From the NCBI GenBank assembly GCA_022385805.1, contig MU277687.1, positions 216,245-280,244 on the forward strand: a stretch of 64,000 nt of DNA. The letters run 5' to 3'. Of this stretch, positions 35,871 through 47,667 are shown one piece after another; positions within the stretch are counted from its first letter, which is position 1, and each line of letters opens with the position of its first letter. The notes beneath the pieces are model-generated. The model did not search any database. It worked only from the letters and a program-made list of their open reading frames with translations, and had not been told where the DNA came from. The translations under genes were made by a program, and so were the position numbers. This stretch comes from Pilatotrama ljubarskyi (lineage: Eukaryota; Basidiomycota; Agaricomycetes; Polyporales; Polyporaceae).

Positions 35871-37851
35871 ATGCCGCTCCCTGCTGCAAACACACTCTCG
35901 TCCACTGGCTACGGACGCTTCATAAAGAGGTCTCGTCGACGTCCAGACCGCTCAGAATCTCCAATATATATGGTGCGCGCTCAGGCTCTTCCGATCGGGC
36001 TGCGATTCATACTCACGTTCAGTCCGTAAATCTCCTTCGCAGGGCGAGCCTCACGTCCATAGGTTACCTGCGGAGATCCTTGCTCTCATCTTCGTCTTAG
36101 TAGCCGACTTGCCTGCCCCCCGCAACTACTGGAGGAGGCGTAACACACTGGAGACGAAACGAATCACGTGGCCTCGTATCCTACAGGTCTGCAGGCGTTG
36201 GTACAGCGTTGCAGTTGACACTACGGAGCTTTGGCGGAACGTTCAAGTAAGAAGGAGGCCGAAGAAGCGGCGAAAGAAGAGTGCCGAGGAAAATGACGAG
36301 GAGAGTGATGAGGACAGCGAGGACAGCGACGAGGACAGCGACGAGGACAGCGACGAGGACAGCGACGAGCAGAGGGCCGAAGAGCTTCGACTATCGTTAG
36401 GACGGCTTCAACTGTCATTGGGTCGGTCCCGCGGTGCGCCAGTCCACATATTCCTATACACCCCGCGGAGGATCGAGGCTGCCATTCCATCGTTGCGCAC
36501 CCAGGCCCATCGCATACGCACCCTTTTGTTCTTCCGTCTCGGGGAGGACGGACCTGCATTGCTCCGACAAGCTCTCTTCGATCAGGCATCCTTTCCCCTG
36601 CTAGAAGAAGTAGGTTTCGATCGAGGCTCCTACGGTACCACGAACATAGGAGTCTTCCCCTTATCCGAACACATCCTTCCTTCGCTCCGCATCCTTCACT
36701 TGCGCAGGACCTATATACCTTGGACCTCCGCTGCTTTCAGCAACCTGCGTGTTCTGGAAATCGCCCATCTCAGGCCTCTGGATAACGACATGCGGGCCTC
36801 GCTTCCCGACTTCCTGAGATTGTTACAGCGATGCCCGCAGCTCGAGAGCCTTACACTGGAGAAGTCGGACATATTCTCAGACACACTCGACGACGCCGTC
36901 AACGCAGTCGAAGGCTCCGAGCCCCTCGTGGTCGCCTTGCCCCAGCTTCGCAAATTCACCATTCTCTGGCCGGAGTACGTGAAGCCGGCCTGGATCCACG
37001 CTCTCCTCACGCATCTCCGCTTGCCCCGCACTGTATGCTTCAACCTCCAACTGACGGTCGATATCATCCCGGAACCCGAGCATCCTCATTGGGACGAGAT
37101 CGACCTCCCCGACATCTTGCCCCTAGACACGAGGTGCCTCCCCCTACTCCAGGAAGCGACGTCGGCCTGGATCACTTCCTTCGCGATGATCCGCAATGGT
37201 ACCGAGTGGGAAGAAGGCGCATTCGTCCTGGCGGTAGCGGAGGAGACGCTTGAGCCCGAGACGGGCCAGCCAAAGTCCGAGGACTACGGCATAGAGTGGC
37301 TCCACGAGGACTCGTATAATCTCCGCGGGTTCTGCACGACCTTTGCCCGCGCGCCGCTCACCGCGCTCCACCTCCGAACGCCGGAATACGAGGAGACACT
37401 GCTCGCCATCATGCGCACGTTCCCCACCCTGGAGACTCTGTCGCTGGACTACGCCTGCAAGCGCTACGTCGACGTGGGCACTCTCGCTGACTGCCTCCTC
37501 ACGCATGCAGCGCCAGGGGTCGTAGCCCAGGCGCCCAGCAGTCTCCTACTGTCGAACCTGCGCGACCTCCGTATCTGGTATATCTGGTGGTATGAGGGCT
37601 TCGTCCGCGCGATCCTGGACCTCCTGGCGGTGCGTGCTCAGCACGGACTCTTCCTGTCTGAGCTCTACTTGGCGCCGGCACATTACAGGCCTGACAAAGA
37701 CAAAGAGGGGTATGCGGCGGTACCCTACAGGCCGACGTACGAGGAGGCGCTCCCGATCCACGCTGCGGACCTTCAGCAGCTCCAGACGCTGGTTCGAGGG
37801 CCGGTCGTATATGACAATGTCGACACCGAGCATCCTGACCAGGTGTGGTAG
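35871..37851 (+). CDS. F-box protein with acidic Glu-Asp-Ser repeat
   Basis: Exon 1 (35871-35972) codes MPLPAANTLSSTGYGRFIKR and more, and splices at phase 0 to 36043, where HRLPAEILALIFVLVADLPA begins the F-box. WPRILQVCRRWYSVAVDTTE and LWRNVQ complete it. A Lys/Arg cluster (RRRPKKRRKKS) and a run of EDSD repeats (DNA 36311-36370) follow. The remainder is leucine-rich and LRR-like (LRILHLRRTYIPWTSAAFSN, LRVLEIAHLRPL, LPQLRKFTILWPEYV) and ends at TAG 37849. The basic and acidic tracts between F-box and LRR region are unusual. The basic cluster could act as a nuclear localisation signal. Start assignment is moderate; the F-box itself is clear. Confidence 0.8.
36311..36370 (+). repeat. 12-bp tandem repeat encoding EDSD
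   Basis: About five near-perfect copies of GAGGACAGCGAC or GACGAGGACAGC sit in frame inside the F-box gene. They code for alternating Glu-Asp-Ser-Asp. Such repeats change length readily by slippage without breaking the frame. Confidence 0.8.
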
Positions 37852-38459
37852 ACATGATATTAAGCTTACTCCAGTCTCTTTCTCCCCAATAGTACGTACC
37901 ATATGAATTGTTAATGCAACACGTTGCCTCCGGGAAGCAGGGCTTGATAATCGTACACGGTTTGAGACCCCATGAGGGATGATGCTCAATCCCTCCAGTC
38001 CGAGATTTGGACTCAGACATGCTCAGACCGGTAGGCATCTCTTGTGAAGTCGTTTTCCTTCCGTTGCGCAACAATGCTGTCTCTGAACACGTCCAGGACG
38101 AAAGTACAAACTACATGCCACGTTCCGGCGTGTCCCTTCCTCCTTCCCCCTTCCCCCCTCCTTGCCCGTCTCCAGCAACCACATAGTAGGCAGTCCTAAC
38201 CCGAATATGATAACTTATCGCAAAGCGAACGTCAAAGATGCGCCGAAAAGGTGTCAGCGCGGACGAAGACGCCGTCGCAGGTCGAAGTCGAAAGGTACGG
38301 TAGTGGTCGTGAAGGGGGTCGTGCGGCGGAGCCGTTATGTCGTATCCGCGTCTTTCTGTGAGGACTGTGAGCGTCTGGAAACCTACACCCGAGAATAGTG
38401 GGCGCACATACCGATGTATAAGGTCGACGCGGCGGGAACGAGCAAGGCTCGGTCATCTA
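37852..38459. other. Intergenic region
   Basis: About 600 bp between the F-box gene and the first pheromone gene. Nothing coding is seen. Confidence 0.3.
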
Positions 38460-38579
38460 TTATGCGATGATGCAGGAACCGTGGTTCCCACTTGTGCCAG
38501 TGGAGTCGTGGTCCATGGGGAGCTCGGTAGAAGGCTCCTCGGCCGGTATGGGGGATGCGATGGTGAAGAACGCGTCCAT
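38460..38579 (-). CDS. Mating pheromone precursor 1 (CaaX: CIIA)
   Basis: A 39-residue intronless ORF begins MDAFFTIASPIPAEEP and ends TSGNHGSCIIA. The MDxFxT(I/L)A start and C-terminal CaaX box are the signature of basidiomycete lipopeptide mating pheromone precursors. After farnesylation of Cys36, removal of IIA and carboxymethylation, N-terminal cleavage should release a peptide of roughly 10-14 residues. A site near the charged MDHD segment is plausible but inferred. Mature pheromones are sensed by STE3-type receptors on a mate of another specificity. A TATA box lies about 95 bp upstream at 38674-38680. It is too small for most gene finders. Confidence 0.93.
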   Translation of the reverse strand: MDAFFTIASPIPAEEPSTELPMDHDSTGTSGNHGSCIIA

Positions 38580-40159
38580 TGCGGTGGCAGGAGGAGCGGA
38601 GCTTTTAGAGAAGCGAGGAGGGCAGAAGGGGATGTGGACTTCGCTGTCGAGCCAGCCGTATGCCTTGCCCCAGTATTTATGATCTCCCTGCAGAGGTGAC
38701 GGGACACATCTCCGGCCAGTCATGCTGGACTTATCCTACAGAGTCCAGACAGACGAGCTATGACACGGTGGACAAGACAATAGGACGAGCGATCTGAGGC
38801 GCCACGCGCAGGACCGGTGGCGCCGCCAGACCGCCCAGAAATTGCTGCGACTTCTCTTCGAACTCACCTCCCGCTCAGATTATGCCACATCGCGATAGTG
38901 CATAGTGGTATCGCGCCGGTCAAGACAATACCTCCAGGGGGCGACATGAGCAGGGCGGCAATGTCGCATCGATGACTCGTGCTCGCATTCCGTATATCGA
39001 GACGGAAAACGCTGTTATCGAGCTTTCGTCAGACCCAACTTTCCTGCACACCGGGGCGACATTGATCGAGTCGAGTCCATAGCGGGAGGAAATGAACAGC
39101 ACGCGGCAAGCCGTTATTGTGTTTGGAGAGGCGCTTATGCATCTCGGGGAGTCCGAGGAGCTGCATGACCCGGTAACGTTAGCTTGCGAATATCAAGGCT
39201 TCCACGACGTCGGAATCTTGTACTGTACTGGGTCCGCAGGCTTCACGCGCTCTTGAAAGTCCGGCCAAAGGGGGGGTTGTAATGTGGCCGAGCGCCAGGG
39301 GAACACGACGATGAGTGGACATCGACTCCATAAAGTCCGCTAAACAAAAGAAGATGGGTGCAGGGCTCGTCGTGGGTGAGAGACAAGCGCCGGAAATGCT
39401 GTCGCGCAGAAATTATTCCCGCCACAGCTCATCGTTGCTCAAGCTGGAGGAGTAGAGCGGAGTGCGACACGAAATCCCGGAGGATGAGAGTAGGGACAAC
39501 ATGTTGAGAATCTGGATCGGCACTCAGCGTACTTGGGAAGTCACTGTGGGATCCGACGCGTTTATAACCATGCAGCAAGCAAGCCAGGATTTCAATCCGG
39601 CAGCTACAGCGATGACTGGCCCAGAAAGCGCGCGAGATGGTCGAGACCACGCCTGCAGAGATACTGTAGACGGAGCAGCCGCCGCCAGCAGCGATGCCGT
39701 CGCAGCAGGGCAATCTGATCTGTAAGCGGACGTCGTCCGCAAAGTATTCCAACGGCAGGGCGAACGTTCGCGGGGGAGCGCAGGCTAGGAAGACGCGACG
39801 GGAGCATCTTTATTGGACGAAGGAGGAGTTGACGTGTCGGTTGGTCAGAAGAACGCACAAGTCGCCCTGCGCATCAGCGCCGCGCGGTACAGAGATCGTC
39901 GGGATGTCCACGTTGGGAAAGGTCGTCGGGGTCGTCGACGAAAGCGGCGAGTGCGAAGGATCGATGCGAGCAACGTTTGTGCGGCGGGGAAACGTCGGCG
40001 TTCTCTCGTCGACGGAGTCGGACGGACGGAGTGAGCCCGGCGCTACACGTGACGTCACCGATGGAGGTGATCGCTCGCTCAAAAGGTCGAGCTGGTCGAG
40101 ATCGTCTTGAACCTTCTTTCTCGTCGTCTCTTTCCTTCCGACCACCACCATCGACAACG
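38580..40159. other. Intergenic region upstream of pheromone 1 and the trehalose gene
   Basis: About 1.6 kb. It holds the TATA box of pheromone gene 1 near its left end, and the GC-rich promoter and leader of the trehalose gene at its right. No protein domain was seen. Confidence 0.4.
38674..38680 (-). promoter_or_regulatory. TATA box of pheromone precursor gene 1
   Basis: ATAAATA on the minus strand, about 95 bp before the ATG at 38579. The same element recurs at a similar distance in the other three pheromone genes. Confidence 0.6.
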
Positions 40160-43100
40160 ATGAGCTCGCTGAGGCACCACAGGGTCATCATCGCCTCCCT
40201 TTTTCTTCCCAACACCGCTGTCCTTGGCGACTCAGCGCCACCTTCACCAGATGAGAGGCCTGGTATCCAAACCCCTGGCTTTGTGTCCCCGACGCCCGGT
40301 GGCAGGCCGAATATGCTACACCGGTCTACGGGTCCGCTGAAGAGCATCGTCGAGGATCTCAAGGACAAGGTGTGTTTGTCTTGATTGACTTCGTCTCACA
40401 TGCAACCGCCTTGTCCGTACTTCCGGTCCTACAAGAAGTGACCTCCAGTAGAGACTCGCATGCTAACCAGCATCGCATAGACGCGCAATCCAACGCCATC
40501 CATGACCCCGCGTGTCGAGAGTGCCAACCCGTTCTCAAGCTTCCCGGGACTCACTCTCCCATCCGGTAGCAGCGTTACTGGAGCGGCGGCGGCTGCAGCC
40601 GAGTCGCTCATTGATGCTCTCGCTAACAAACTGACGGGTGGCGGTGCGAAGACCCCCGGTGCCAGCGGAGTTAGCACCCCAGCTCCGAACGGCGCTCGTC
40701 AATACCAGACAACACACCATGGTAGCAATGCAGGCCAAATGCGCGTTCAGCGCCGCCAGTCACGCTCCTCCGGCGGTCGCCCTTCTCGTCCCTCTCGCTC
40801 GCTCTCTTCCTCACGACACGACCCCGGCTCACACAGTCAGAAATTCTACTTTGAGAGCAACCCACACGTGAGTGCATGTAGCCGTAATGGTCTCCACAGG
40901 GTTCTAAGTCATTCTGTAGTGCAACGGTGGCCTTAAAAACGCCGTCGAGAGTGTCGGTGACAGGCTCAAGCGCAAGCTATGGGTCGGAACGCTCGGCACG
41001 AACACGGACGGGTTACGCGAGAGCTTGCGCCGCAGCATAGAATGGCGTATGCGCGAGGAGCGCGACAGCTTGCCTGTCTGGATCGCTGACTCTGACTTCG
41101 CCGGCTGTTATGACGAGTACTGCCACCAAGTCCTCTGGCCTGCCCTCCACTATGCCGTTCCGGACGCGCCAAAGACGAAGTCCTTCTACGAGAGCGCTGC
41201 TTTCAAGCAGTACGTCGCAGTAAACCAGCGATTCGCTGACGCCATTGTCTCGGCATACCAAGAAGGCGATATCATCTGGGTGAACGACTACCACCTGATG
41301 CTGCTTCCTCAGATGCTTCGGGAGCGTCTCCCGAGCGCGCCGATTGGCTTCTTCATGCATGTGGCCTTTCCCTCTTCGGAGATCTTCCGCTGCCTAAGCG
41401 TGCGCGAGGATCTGCTGAAGGGAGTCCTTGGCGCAGATCTTATCGGCTTCCAGACGGCCAACTATGCACGTCACTTCAGGCAAACTGTGAGCCGCATCCT
41501 GGCTGCCGAGGCTTTGCCGAAGGGTATTCAGCTCGACTCGCGCTTCATTGACGTCGGCGTCTTCCCGATGGGCATTGACGTCGGGAGCATTACTCAGAAG
41601 AAGTAAGCCGTACACAGAAATTAAAAGGGTGTCCCGCGCTAACCGGATCGATCAGGCGCGAACCCGAAGTCACGGAATGGGTCAAATCTCTTCGCCAACG
41701 CTACGCAGGCATGAAGCTTATCGTTGGCCGCGACAAGCTCGACGTTATTCAGGGCGTGCGGCAGAAAATCCAGGCCTTCGAGGCATTCCTCGACAAGTAC
41801 CCCGAGTACCAGGGCAAGGTCGTCCTCATCCAGGTCGCTCTCCAGACGACCGAAGAGAACGAGGCACAGGGCGGTGTAGCCGACGTCGTCTCGCACCTGA
41901 ATTCGCGCTTCTCCACACTCACATATCAGCCCGTCGTCTTCCTGCACACCCAGGATCTGACATTCAACCAGTACCTGGCGCTCCTCACAGTCGCGGACGC
42001 GTTCATGGTGACCAGCTTGCGCGAGGGGATGGCGCTGCGCGCGCACGAGTTCGTCGAATGCCAGGAGAAGCGTCACCGGCCGCTCATCCTGAGCGAGTTC
42101 ACGGGGTCGTACAGCTTCAGCGGCTTCCGGTCCTGCATCCCCGTAAACCCATGGGACAAGCGCGGCACGGCAAAGGCGATCCACCAGGCGCTCACGATGA
42201 GCGACGACGAGGCGACGTCGCGCTGGGAGGACCTCCACAACCACGTCGTCACCCAAACCGCGCAGGCGTTCGTCACCTCATTCCTTGTTCGCTGCCTCCG
42301 CTCGAACCTGGAGCACACCGAGTCGGATGCGGTGTCCGTCAATGCCCTCGACGTCACGCGCATCCTGCCAAAGTACCGGCACTCTCAGAAGCGCCTCATT
42401 TTGGTCGACTTTGAGGGCACGCTATGGCAACGCGATATCAAAACGATCGCGCGGAACGCGGGAGTCGTCTCGAGCCCCGCTTTCGACCCGCCGCAAGACG
42501 CGCTCGATGTACTGAGCAAGTTGTCGGAGGACCCGCGCAACGAGGTCTGGCTCTTGAGTGGGCTGCCCATCAAAGGGTCCTTGGAGATCGTTGCGGAAAA
42601 GGCGCCCCACGTCGGCATTGTGTAAGCGCACTCCTGGAGATGTTGCCGTGAATGTTACTGACCTCCGCGCAGGGCTGAGAACGGATGCTTCATCAAGCCT
42701 CCTGCGGGTCGCGAGGGCAAGGCCGATTGGATCAACATGGTCGCTAACTTCAACTTGACGTGGAAGGCGCCGTGTCTCGAGATCTTGCAATACGTACGTA
42801 TCTCGTCTATAGCACTCCCGCGACGAGGCCCTGACATTCACATGTCACAGTTCACCGAGCGCACCCCCGGTTCCTTCATCGAAGAGCGAGAAGCCTCCGT
42901 GGTGTGGCGCTTCTGGACCGAGAAGAACGTTGATGACCACGCCGCTGACTGGCAGTGGGCCCGGCGCCAAGCCGCCGAGGCGCAGAACCACATCTTCGAC
43001 TCGCTCGGGGAGCGCTACGGCCTACGTATCATCCCGGGCACGACCTCCTTCCTCGTCCTGCCCAACAACATCTCGCGCTCGACGGCAGTGGGCGCGATCC

Positions 43101-43351
43101 TGCACCCGGGTGGGCCGGCGCGGAGCGCGGCGGCGCACACGGCGTGGCTCGCGCCGGAGGCGACGGAGGAGACGGACACCGACTTTGACTTTGTGTTCGC
43201 CGTGGGCAAGGACGAGAAGCTGATGCGGCGGCTGAATGAGCTGGATAACGCGGAGACGTGCTCGACAGGCGCGAAGGGCACGGATGCGAAGTGGAAGCTC
43301 GAGCCGGACGGGGTTTTGCCCGCGCTCCAGCGGCTCACTGAGACGAAGTGA
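40160..43351 (+). CDS. Trehalose-6-phosphate synthase/phosphatase complex subunit, phosphatase motif altered
   Basis: ATG 40160 begins SSLRHHRVIIASLFLPNTAV, the conserved start of fungal Tps2/Tps3/Tsl1-type proteins. A Ser/Pro-rich linker follows, then the GT20 domain: NDYHLMLLPQMLRERLPSAP, IGFFMHVAFPSSEIFRCLSV, DLIGFQTANYARHF, DKLDVIQGVRQK and VTSLREGMALRAHEF. The C-terminal HAD region starts LILVDFEGTLWQRD at about 42407. True trehalose phosphatases have DxDGT here. This protein has D-F-E-G-T, so the second Asp is Glu and phosphatase activity is doubtful. A regulatory or scaffold role like Tsl1/Tps3 is more likely, though the length of about 950 residues also fits Tps2. About six exons are used, all in good frame, ending TGA 43349. 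Confidence 0.88.
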
Positions 43352-43545
43352 GCGCGATGCTTGAGGAGACTCTGGGATGGTCTAGATGGCAAGCGCGTAG
43401 AACGGAAGAGAAGAGAACATATTTGTATTGCATATGAACTGTAGACTATGCTGCCACGTTGACACGCCAATATTCTTTCTCATGTACTAGAGAACTTCAC
43501 GACCCTGGTTTATTGTACCATACATGCTCAAGGATCGGCTCCACT

Positions 43546-45347
43546 TCACAAGTCGGCGCAAAGGGAGCAGATATCGCTGTCCCGCGGTTTGAGGTGGTAG
43601 ATTCGAAAGATGTAATCCCACGGCGGCTGCTCGAATGCCCGGGATCGCGCATCCGTTAGGGCGCATTGCTGGGCTTCCTCGCAAGAAACGGTGAGTGCGG
43701 GGAACACGTCGTGTAGTCGCTGAGCCACTGATGCATAGTCCACCGGAGGGGGCAGTATGTACTTAGGAGTATACCAGGGAGTCCCTGACGTCCGCAACGC
43801 TATGGGGGGATCTCGGGGCCGGCGCCCAATTTGGAGCCTGCGTAGCTTGGGCTGCGAGGATCGTGAAGCGACCAGTGCGCGTACGGCGTCCTTGACGTCC
43901 TCGTCCAAGTTGGGGATGAAGGGTGGTAGTTGGAGCTCTTCGAGCTCGGGGAGATATCGCGCGACGTGCACGAGTGAACGGAGCGTCATGGACTGCTGGA
44001 AGGTCGGACACGATTCCCGATGATTCTCTCCAAGGACGACCCAGTGAGGAGGCGCAGAGTCACAGACCAGACGTAGCGTCCGAAGTTTGAGCCCCGCCCG
44101 GGCGACCTCCTTCACATCTGTATCGCCGATCCAGAGGATATTGCTCCCAGCCGGGGAGGTGACGCTCAGCTCTCGTAGTGATGGCAAAGACGCCGCATTG
44201 AAGAGGAGCGGCTTCAAGAGCTGGGATACATTCGCGGCGTGTGCAACTTGACCGCAGCCGACAGTAGTACATCGGTTTTGAACAAAGTCCAGAGATAGCT
44301 GGCGCAAACGAAGGCCGGCAATGCCCTCGAGAAAGAGGTGGAAGTTCGCGACATCGAGTCCCGGGTAGCACACTTGGCAGGTGAGCGTCAGGTGACGCAG
44401 CGACCGGAGAGGCTGGCAACTTGCCTCCAGCGGGGTATCGACCAGCGCGGGCAAGGACCTCTGTACGCTGCATGATACCTCCAACGTCAACTCGGTGGTC
44501 TCCTCTACGACGGATAGCGTGCGAACGGTTCTTCCAACGACCCCCGGGGCAGAATCGCTCATGTAGACTTGTAGATTTTCGAGGTGTGGGGACTTCAGCA
44601 GTGACTCGTGCATATCGCTCTCTGAGCGTTCAGGCCGAGATTCCGATGCGTTCCACCGAATGTGCTTGAGGTGCGTGAAGGCGATGTCACACCTGTCCTT
44701 GAATATTGTCTTGAGGAGACTATCCTGTGTGCGTAGTGAAGCCAAAGAGTGCTCAAACGTCAACCTCCGGATGCGTGGCGCATAGTACTGAAGCCGCGCC
44801 CACTTCTGGTCGTCCTTCCACAGCTCTGCTCTCTGAACCTGTAGAATCGTTTTGTTGAAAATGCGTCCAAGGAAAGCAGCGAGGATGCGCCCACCTCCGA
44901 TAAGAACTTGTCCGCCGATGCGTCTTCCGCTGACCTAGGGTCAATTCGAGGCAAAGGAAGCGGGACCTCCGAGTGCTCAGGTGCTAGGAGAGCCCACAGA
45001 TGAGAGGGTATCTCGCAAATGGTGGGAGCCTATAGCAGGTCCAGGAACACATCGGACAGGGCGCGGCAAACCCGTGCGCATCTTGCCAGGTCTCCAGGTT
45101 CAAGGTAGCCGGATTCGGACGGGGAATGTTCCGGGTTCCACGTCGAAGTTGGCCCAACGATCCTCTCCAAGAGTTCTTTGCTACCAAGCGCTCTGAGGGC
45201 ACTGCTGCCTTGCGTGACAGCAGGTGATGAATCGGGCTGTGTGGCGGGCTCGTTCATCTGGCGGTCGCTAGCGTGCGGGGACGGCGATGATGCTGGGTGG
45301 GAGTTGAAGGGAGAAGTCAAGGATATGTCTGTGCGATGAGGACTCAA
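43546..45347 (-). pseudogene. F-box protein gene with one in-frame stop
   Basis: ATG 45347 starts a Ser/Pro-rich leader, then ALGSKELLERIVGPTSTW and the F-box-like DLARCARVCRALSDVFLDLL, which is cut by TAG at 45030-45032. The same frame goes on with SHLWALLAPEHSEVPLPLPR and DKFLSE. It splices at a 56-bp intron (about 44843-44898) to VQRAELWKDDQKWARLQYYA and then runs uninterrupted to the stop at 43546 through LRR-like segments (LPELEELQLPPFIPNLDEDV). In related F-box proteins a Trp is common where TAG stands, so a TGG-to-TAG change is plausible. No intron of workable size removes the stop. It is either a recent pseudogene, a null allele, or a gene translated from an internal start. Confidence 0.65.
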
Positions 45348-47541
45348 GGAGCAGAAACAGCACGCATATATACATGTCTGAAATGATGACCTACCAGAGG
45401 GAGTATCATACTAAGAAGTCCGCGCGACCCGGTTGTCTGGGACGGAGGGTCATTTGGCATCATTATCCAAGTGGTCTGAAGATAACTAGAACCAATCATG
45501 GCTTCATTATCTTGTATCCCGGTCTCCAGACGTTGAGCTCATGGCATCCGCCCTCCGCTCACAGCGTCACAGCACCACGAGCATTTGCTGAGCCTAAGTA
45601 ACGACGGCCTGAGGCGAGAAAATGGGAACTTGTGACGAGTCAGCCACATCCGGAGTCGCCTGGTTACCGAGCTGGACAGTGTGTTCGCGAAGACCTAGAC
45701 TTCTCAGCGATGAACTCACGGAAACAGATATATGAACCAACCTTCAAAACCACAGAATCAACTTCTGGGCTCCATGCTCCAGGGTGTCAGTCTCCGGTTA
45801 TGTACTCTTGTCGACGTTACTGCGTACGACGTCGTACTCCTCGAGTAATACCCGGATGTCCAGCGTCTTTCGACCCCTGGACTGTTCGCACGGATTCAAG
45901 TTGAGGAGTTTGGAGGCAAGTTCATGGAGACAATGCAGTAGTGGATAGATGTAGCTTACAAGTGCAGAGCACCCTATGTAGAGGGCTCAATGCGCCCGCG
46001 CAGGTGGCGAGCAGTCCCGGTACTACTCGATCAAGAAACGCAAGCTGTGCCTACACCGCCAAACACTCCTCAGATTACGAGCAGCAGAAAGTCTCACGTT
46101 GTGAACGCCCGCTCAATCAGAGCTGGACTGCCCGCCTATCACGTTCCCGCCTGCGGACCTAATCAGCTTGCCACCAGGCCACCCGACATGCGACTACCCG
46201 CCTCTCGCGACCTCTGAGCAATGACTGGCCTCAGACCACCGCGGCCTCTCCATCCAGCGCGCGCTCTCCGTACAATGCCGGCGTTCCGTTCGTAGTCGTC
46301 TCATTCGAGGCCTCGTTTGTCATCGCCAACGACGGCTTCGCGCAAGCGTGTTGGGCCGTATTTGTATCTTGCTCCCTCATATATATATTCTGCGCTCGCC
46401 TTCATGAGCGGTGGTCACTCTTGCTTACCCCTCCGTCATTCTCACTAAAGTGCCAGCAGCGCGATTCACTTCTGGCTGGTAAGTTCAATGTTCAGGTACG
46501 TACTCAGGCTTGACCAGGTAGGTAGTATCCCGGCTGACTACCATTGCGTGTCCTAAGTACTGTGTGAGTTAGTTACGCCACCCATCCTTGTGACGTGGCA
46601 AGTAAGTAGTATGCTGTTATGAGTACTAGATGCTGTATATATCGAGTTTCATGGTGCCCTTAATCAAATATATTTATCGATGCCCCTCTCAATGTCACTG
46701 TGGGGAGGTTCGACGTTCCGGTCGAAGTGGATGTGGGTTAGTGTTTTCGCGAAGTCGTTTTTAGAAAAATCTCAAACAGTTCATAGCCGGTCGCGCGGCG
46801 AGGCGCGCGGATGTATCGTAGCCGACCAGAAACATGCGCCCGGCGAAGCGAGAAAGGACAAGTCTGTGGCATCTGCTGGCGGCTTGCAATCACGCCAGCA
46901 AATCAGCTGGTGGAGAGCAGGACCTGCTCGGAGGCTCTGGTAATATTCGTATTGACCATCCCCGTCGCCTGGCAGGGGTGCTATCATCCGCTCCCACGGC
47001 CCTCCCCGAACCCAGCCCTACTCGACCTCACGGTCAGGCCTCGCGGATTTAGCGGTGTACGTAGCGCTGGTCCAATGTGTGTGTGCCAGTGAGCGTCCCG
47101 CCACACTTCCCTAGCTCACACTCATCGTCCGTCTACGGGATACAATGTCCTACTAGGAGTAGGCGGTAGGAGCGAAGCATCTCGCCTTCGAACAGTCACG
47201 CTTCCTCTGAGATCCGCTGCACGCCAATATTTACCGCCGTCCATTCTCGAGTTCTAGTAGCCGCCCGGCCGCATGCGAACTTCAGACATCCTGGGGACTG
47301 CACGAACGACTACGAAGCGTCACATATCTTACAAGCTATGGTACAACCGTGAACGAAGTAAATAATGTTAATCAGGCTGCCCGATCGGACTGCCTCAAAC
47401 CGGGAAGGGGTCCACCAGTCCATAGACCTCGCAGGGGGTGAATACGACAGTCCAGGTGATGATTGTCAGCCTACAGTCATTGCAAGGTCAGCGCAACCCC
47501 AACAAGAGCAGTGTTAGGATACGTACGCGAGCAAAGTGCGC
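45348..47541. other. Gene-poor region between F-box gene and pheromone 2
   Basis: About 2.2 kb with no supported gene. A hydrophobic reading on the plus strand at about 46270-46460 (FVVVSFEASFVIANDGFAQA, then CWAVFVSCSLIYIF) could be chance or a receptor-gene remnant, but shows no STE3 motif. AT-rich TATA-like tracts occur at 46636-46680. Confidence 0.4.
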
Positions 47542-47667
47542 TTAGGCGATGGTGCAGGAGCCGTGGTTCCCGCCGGTGCCGTAGCCGTCGCTGTCGACGG
47601 GGATGTTCTCGACGGGCTCCTCGACGGAGACGGGGACGGCGGGGGCGATGGTGAAGAACGCGTCCAT
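47542..47667 (-). CDS. Mating pheromone precursor 2 (CaaX: CTIA)
   Basis: A 41-residue intronless ORF runs from MDAFFTIAPAVPVSVEEP to GTGGNHGSCTIA. It has the MDAFFTIA start, a Glu/Pro/Val-rich middle, an IPVDSDGYG segment likely near the processing site, and a terminal CaaX box for prenylation. It is closely related to precursor 1 and precursor 4, with the same NHGSC core before the CaaX tail. A strong TATATAAA lies about 108 bp upstream at 47775-47782. The product is a secreted farnesylated peptide sensed by STE3-family receptors of compatible mates. Confidence 0.94.
   Translation of the reverse strand: MDAFFTIAPAVPVSVEEPVENIPVDSDGYGTGGNHGSCTIA

Noticed and set aside
41548..42414. Plus-strand open frame of 288 codons
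   Set aside because: It overlaps the trehalose gene in another frame. The other frame has all conserved motifs; this one is Arg/Pro-rich noise.
46260..46470. Hydrophobic reading that could be part of a STE3 receptor
   Set aside because: It has no receptor motif, no exon neighbours in frame and no start. I mention it only as a place to check.
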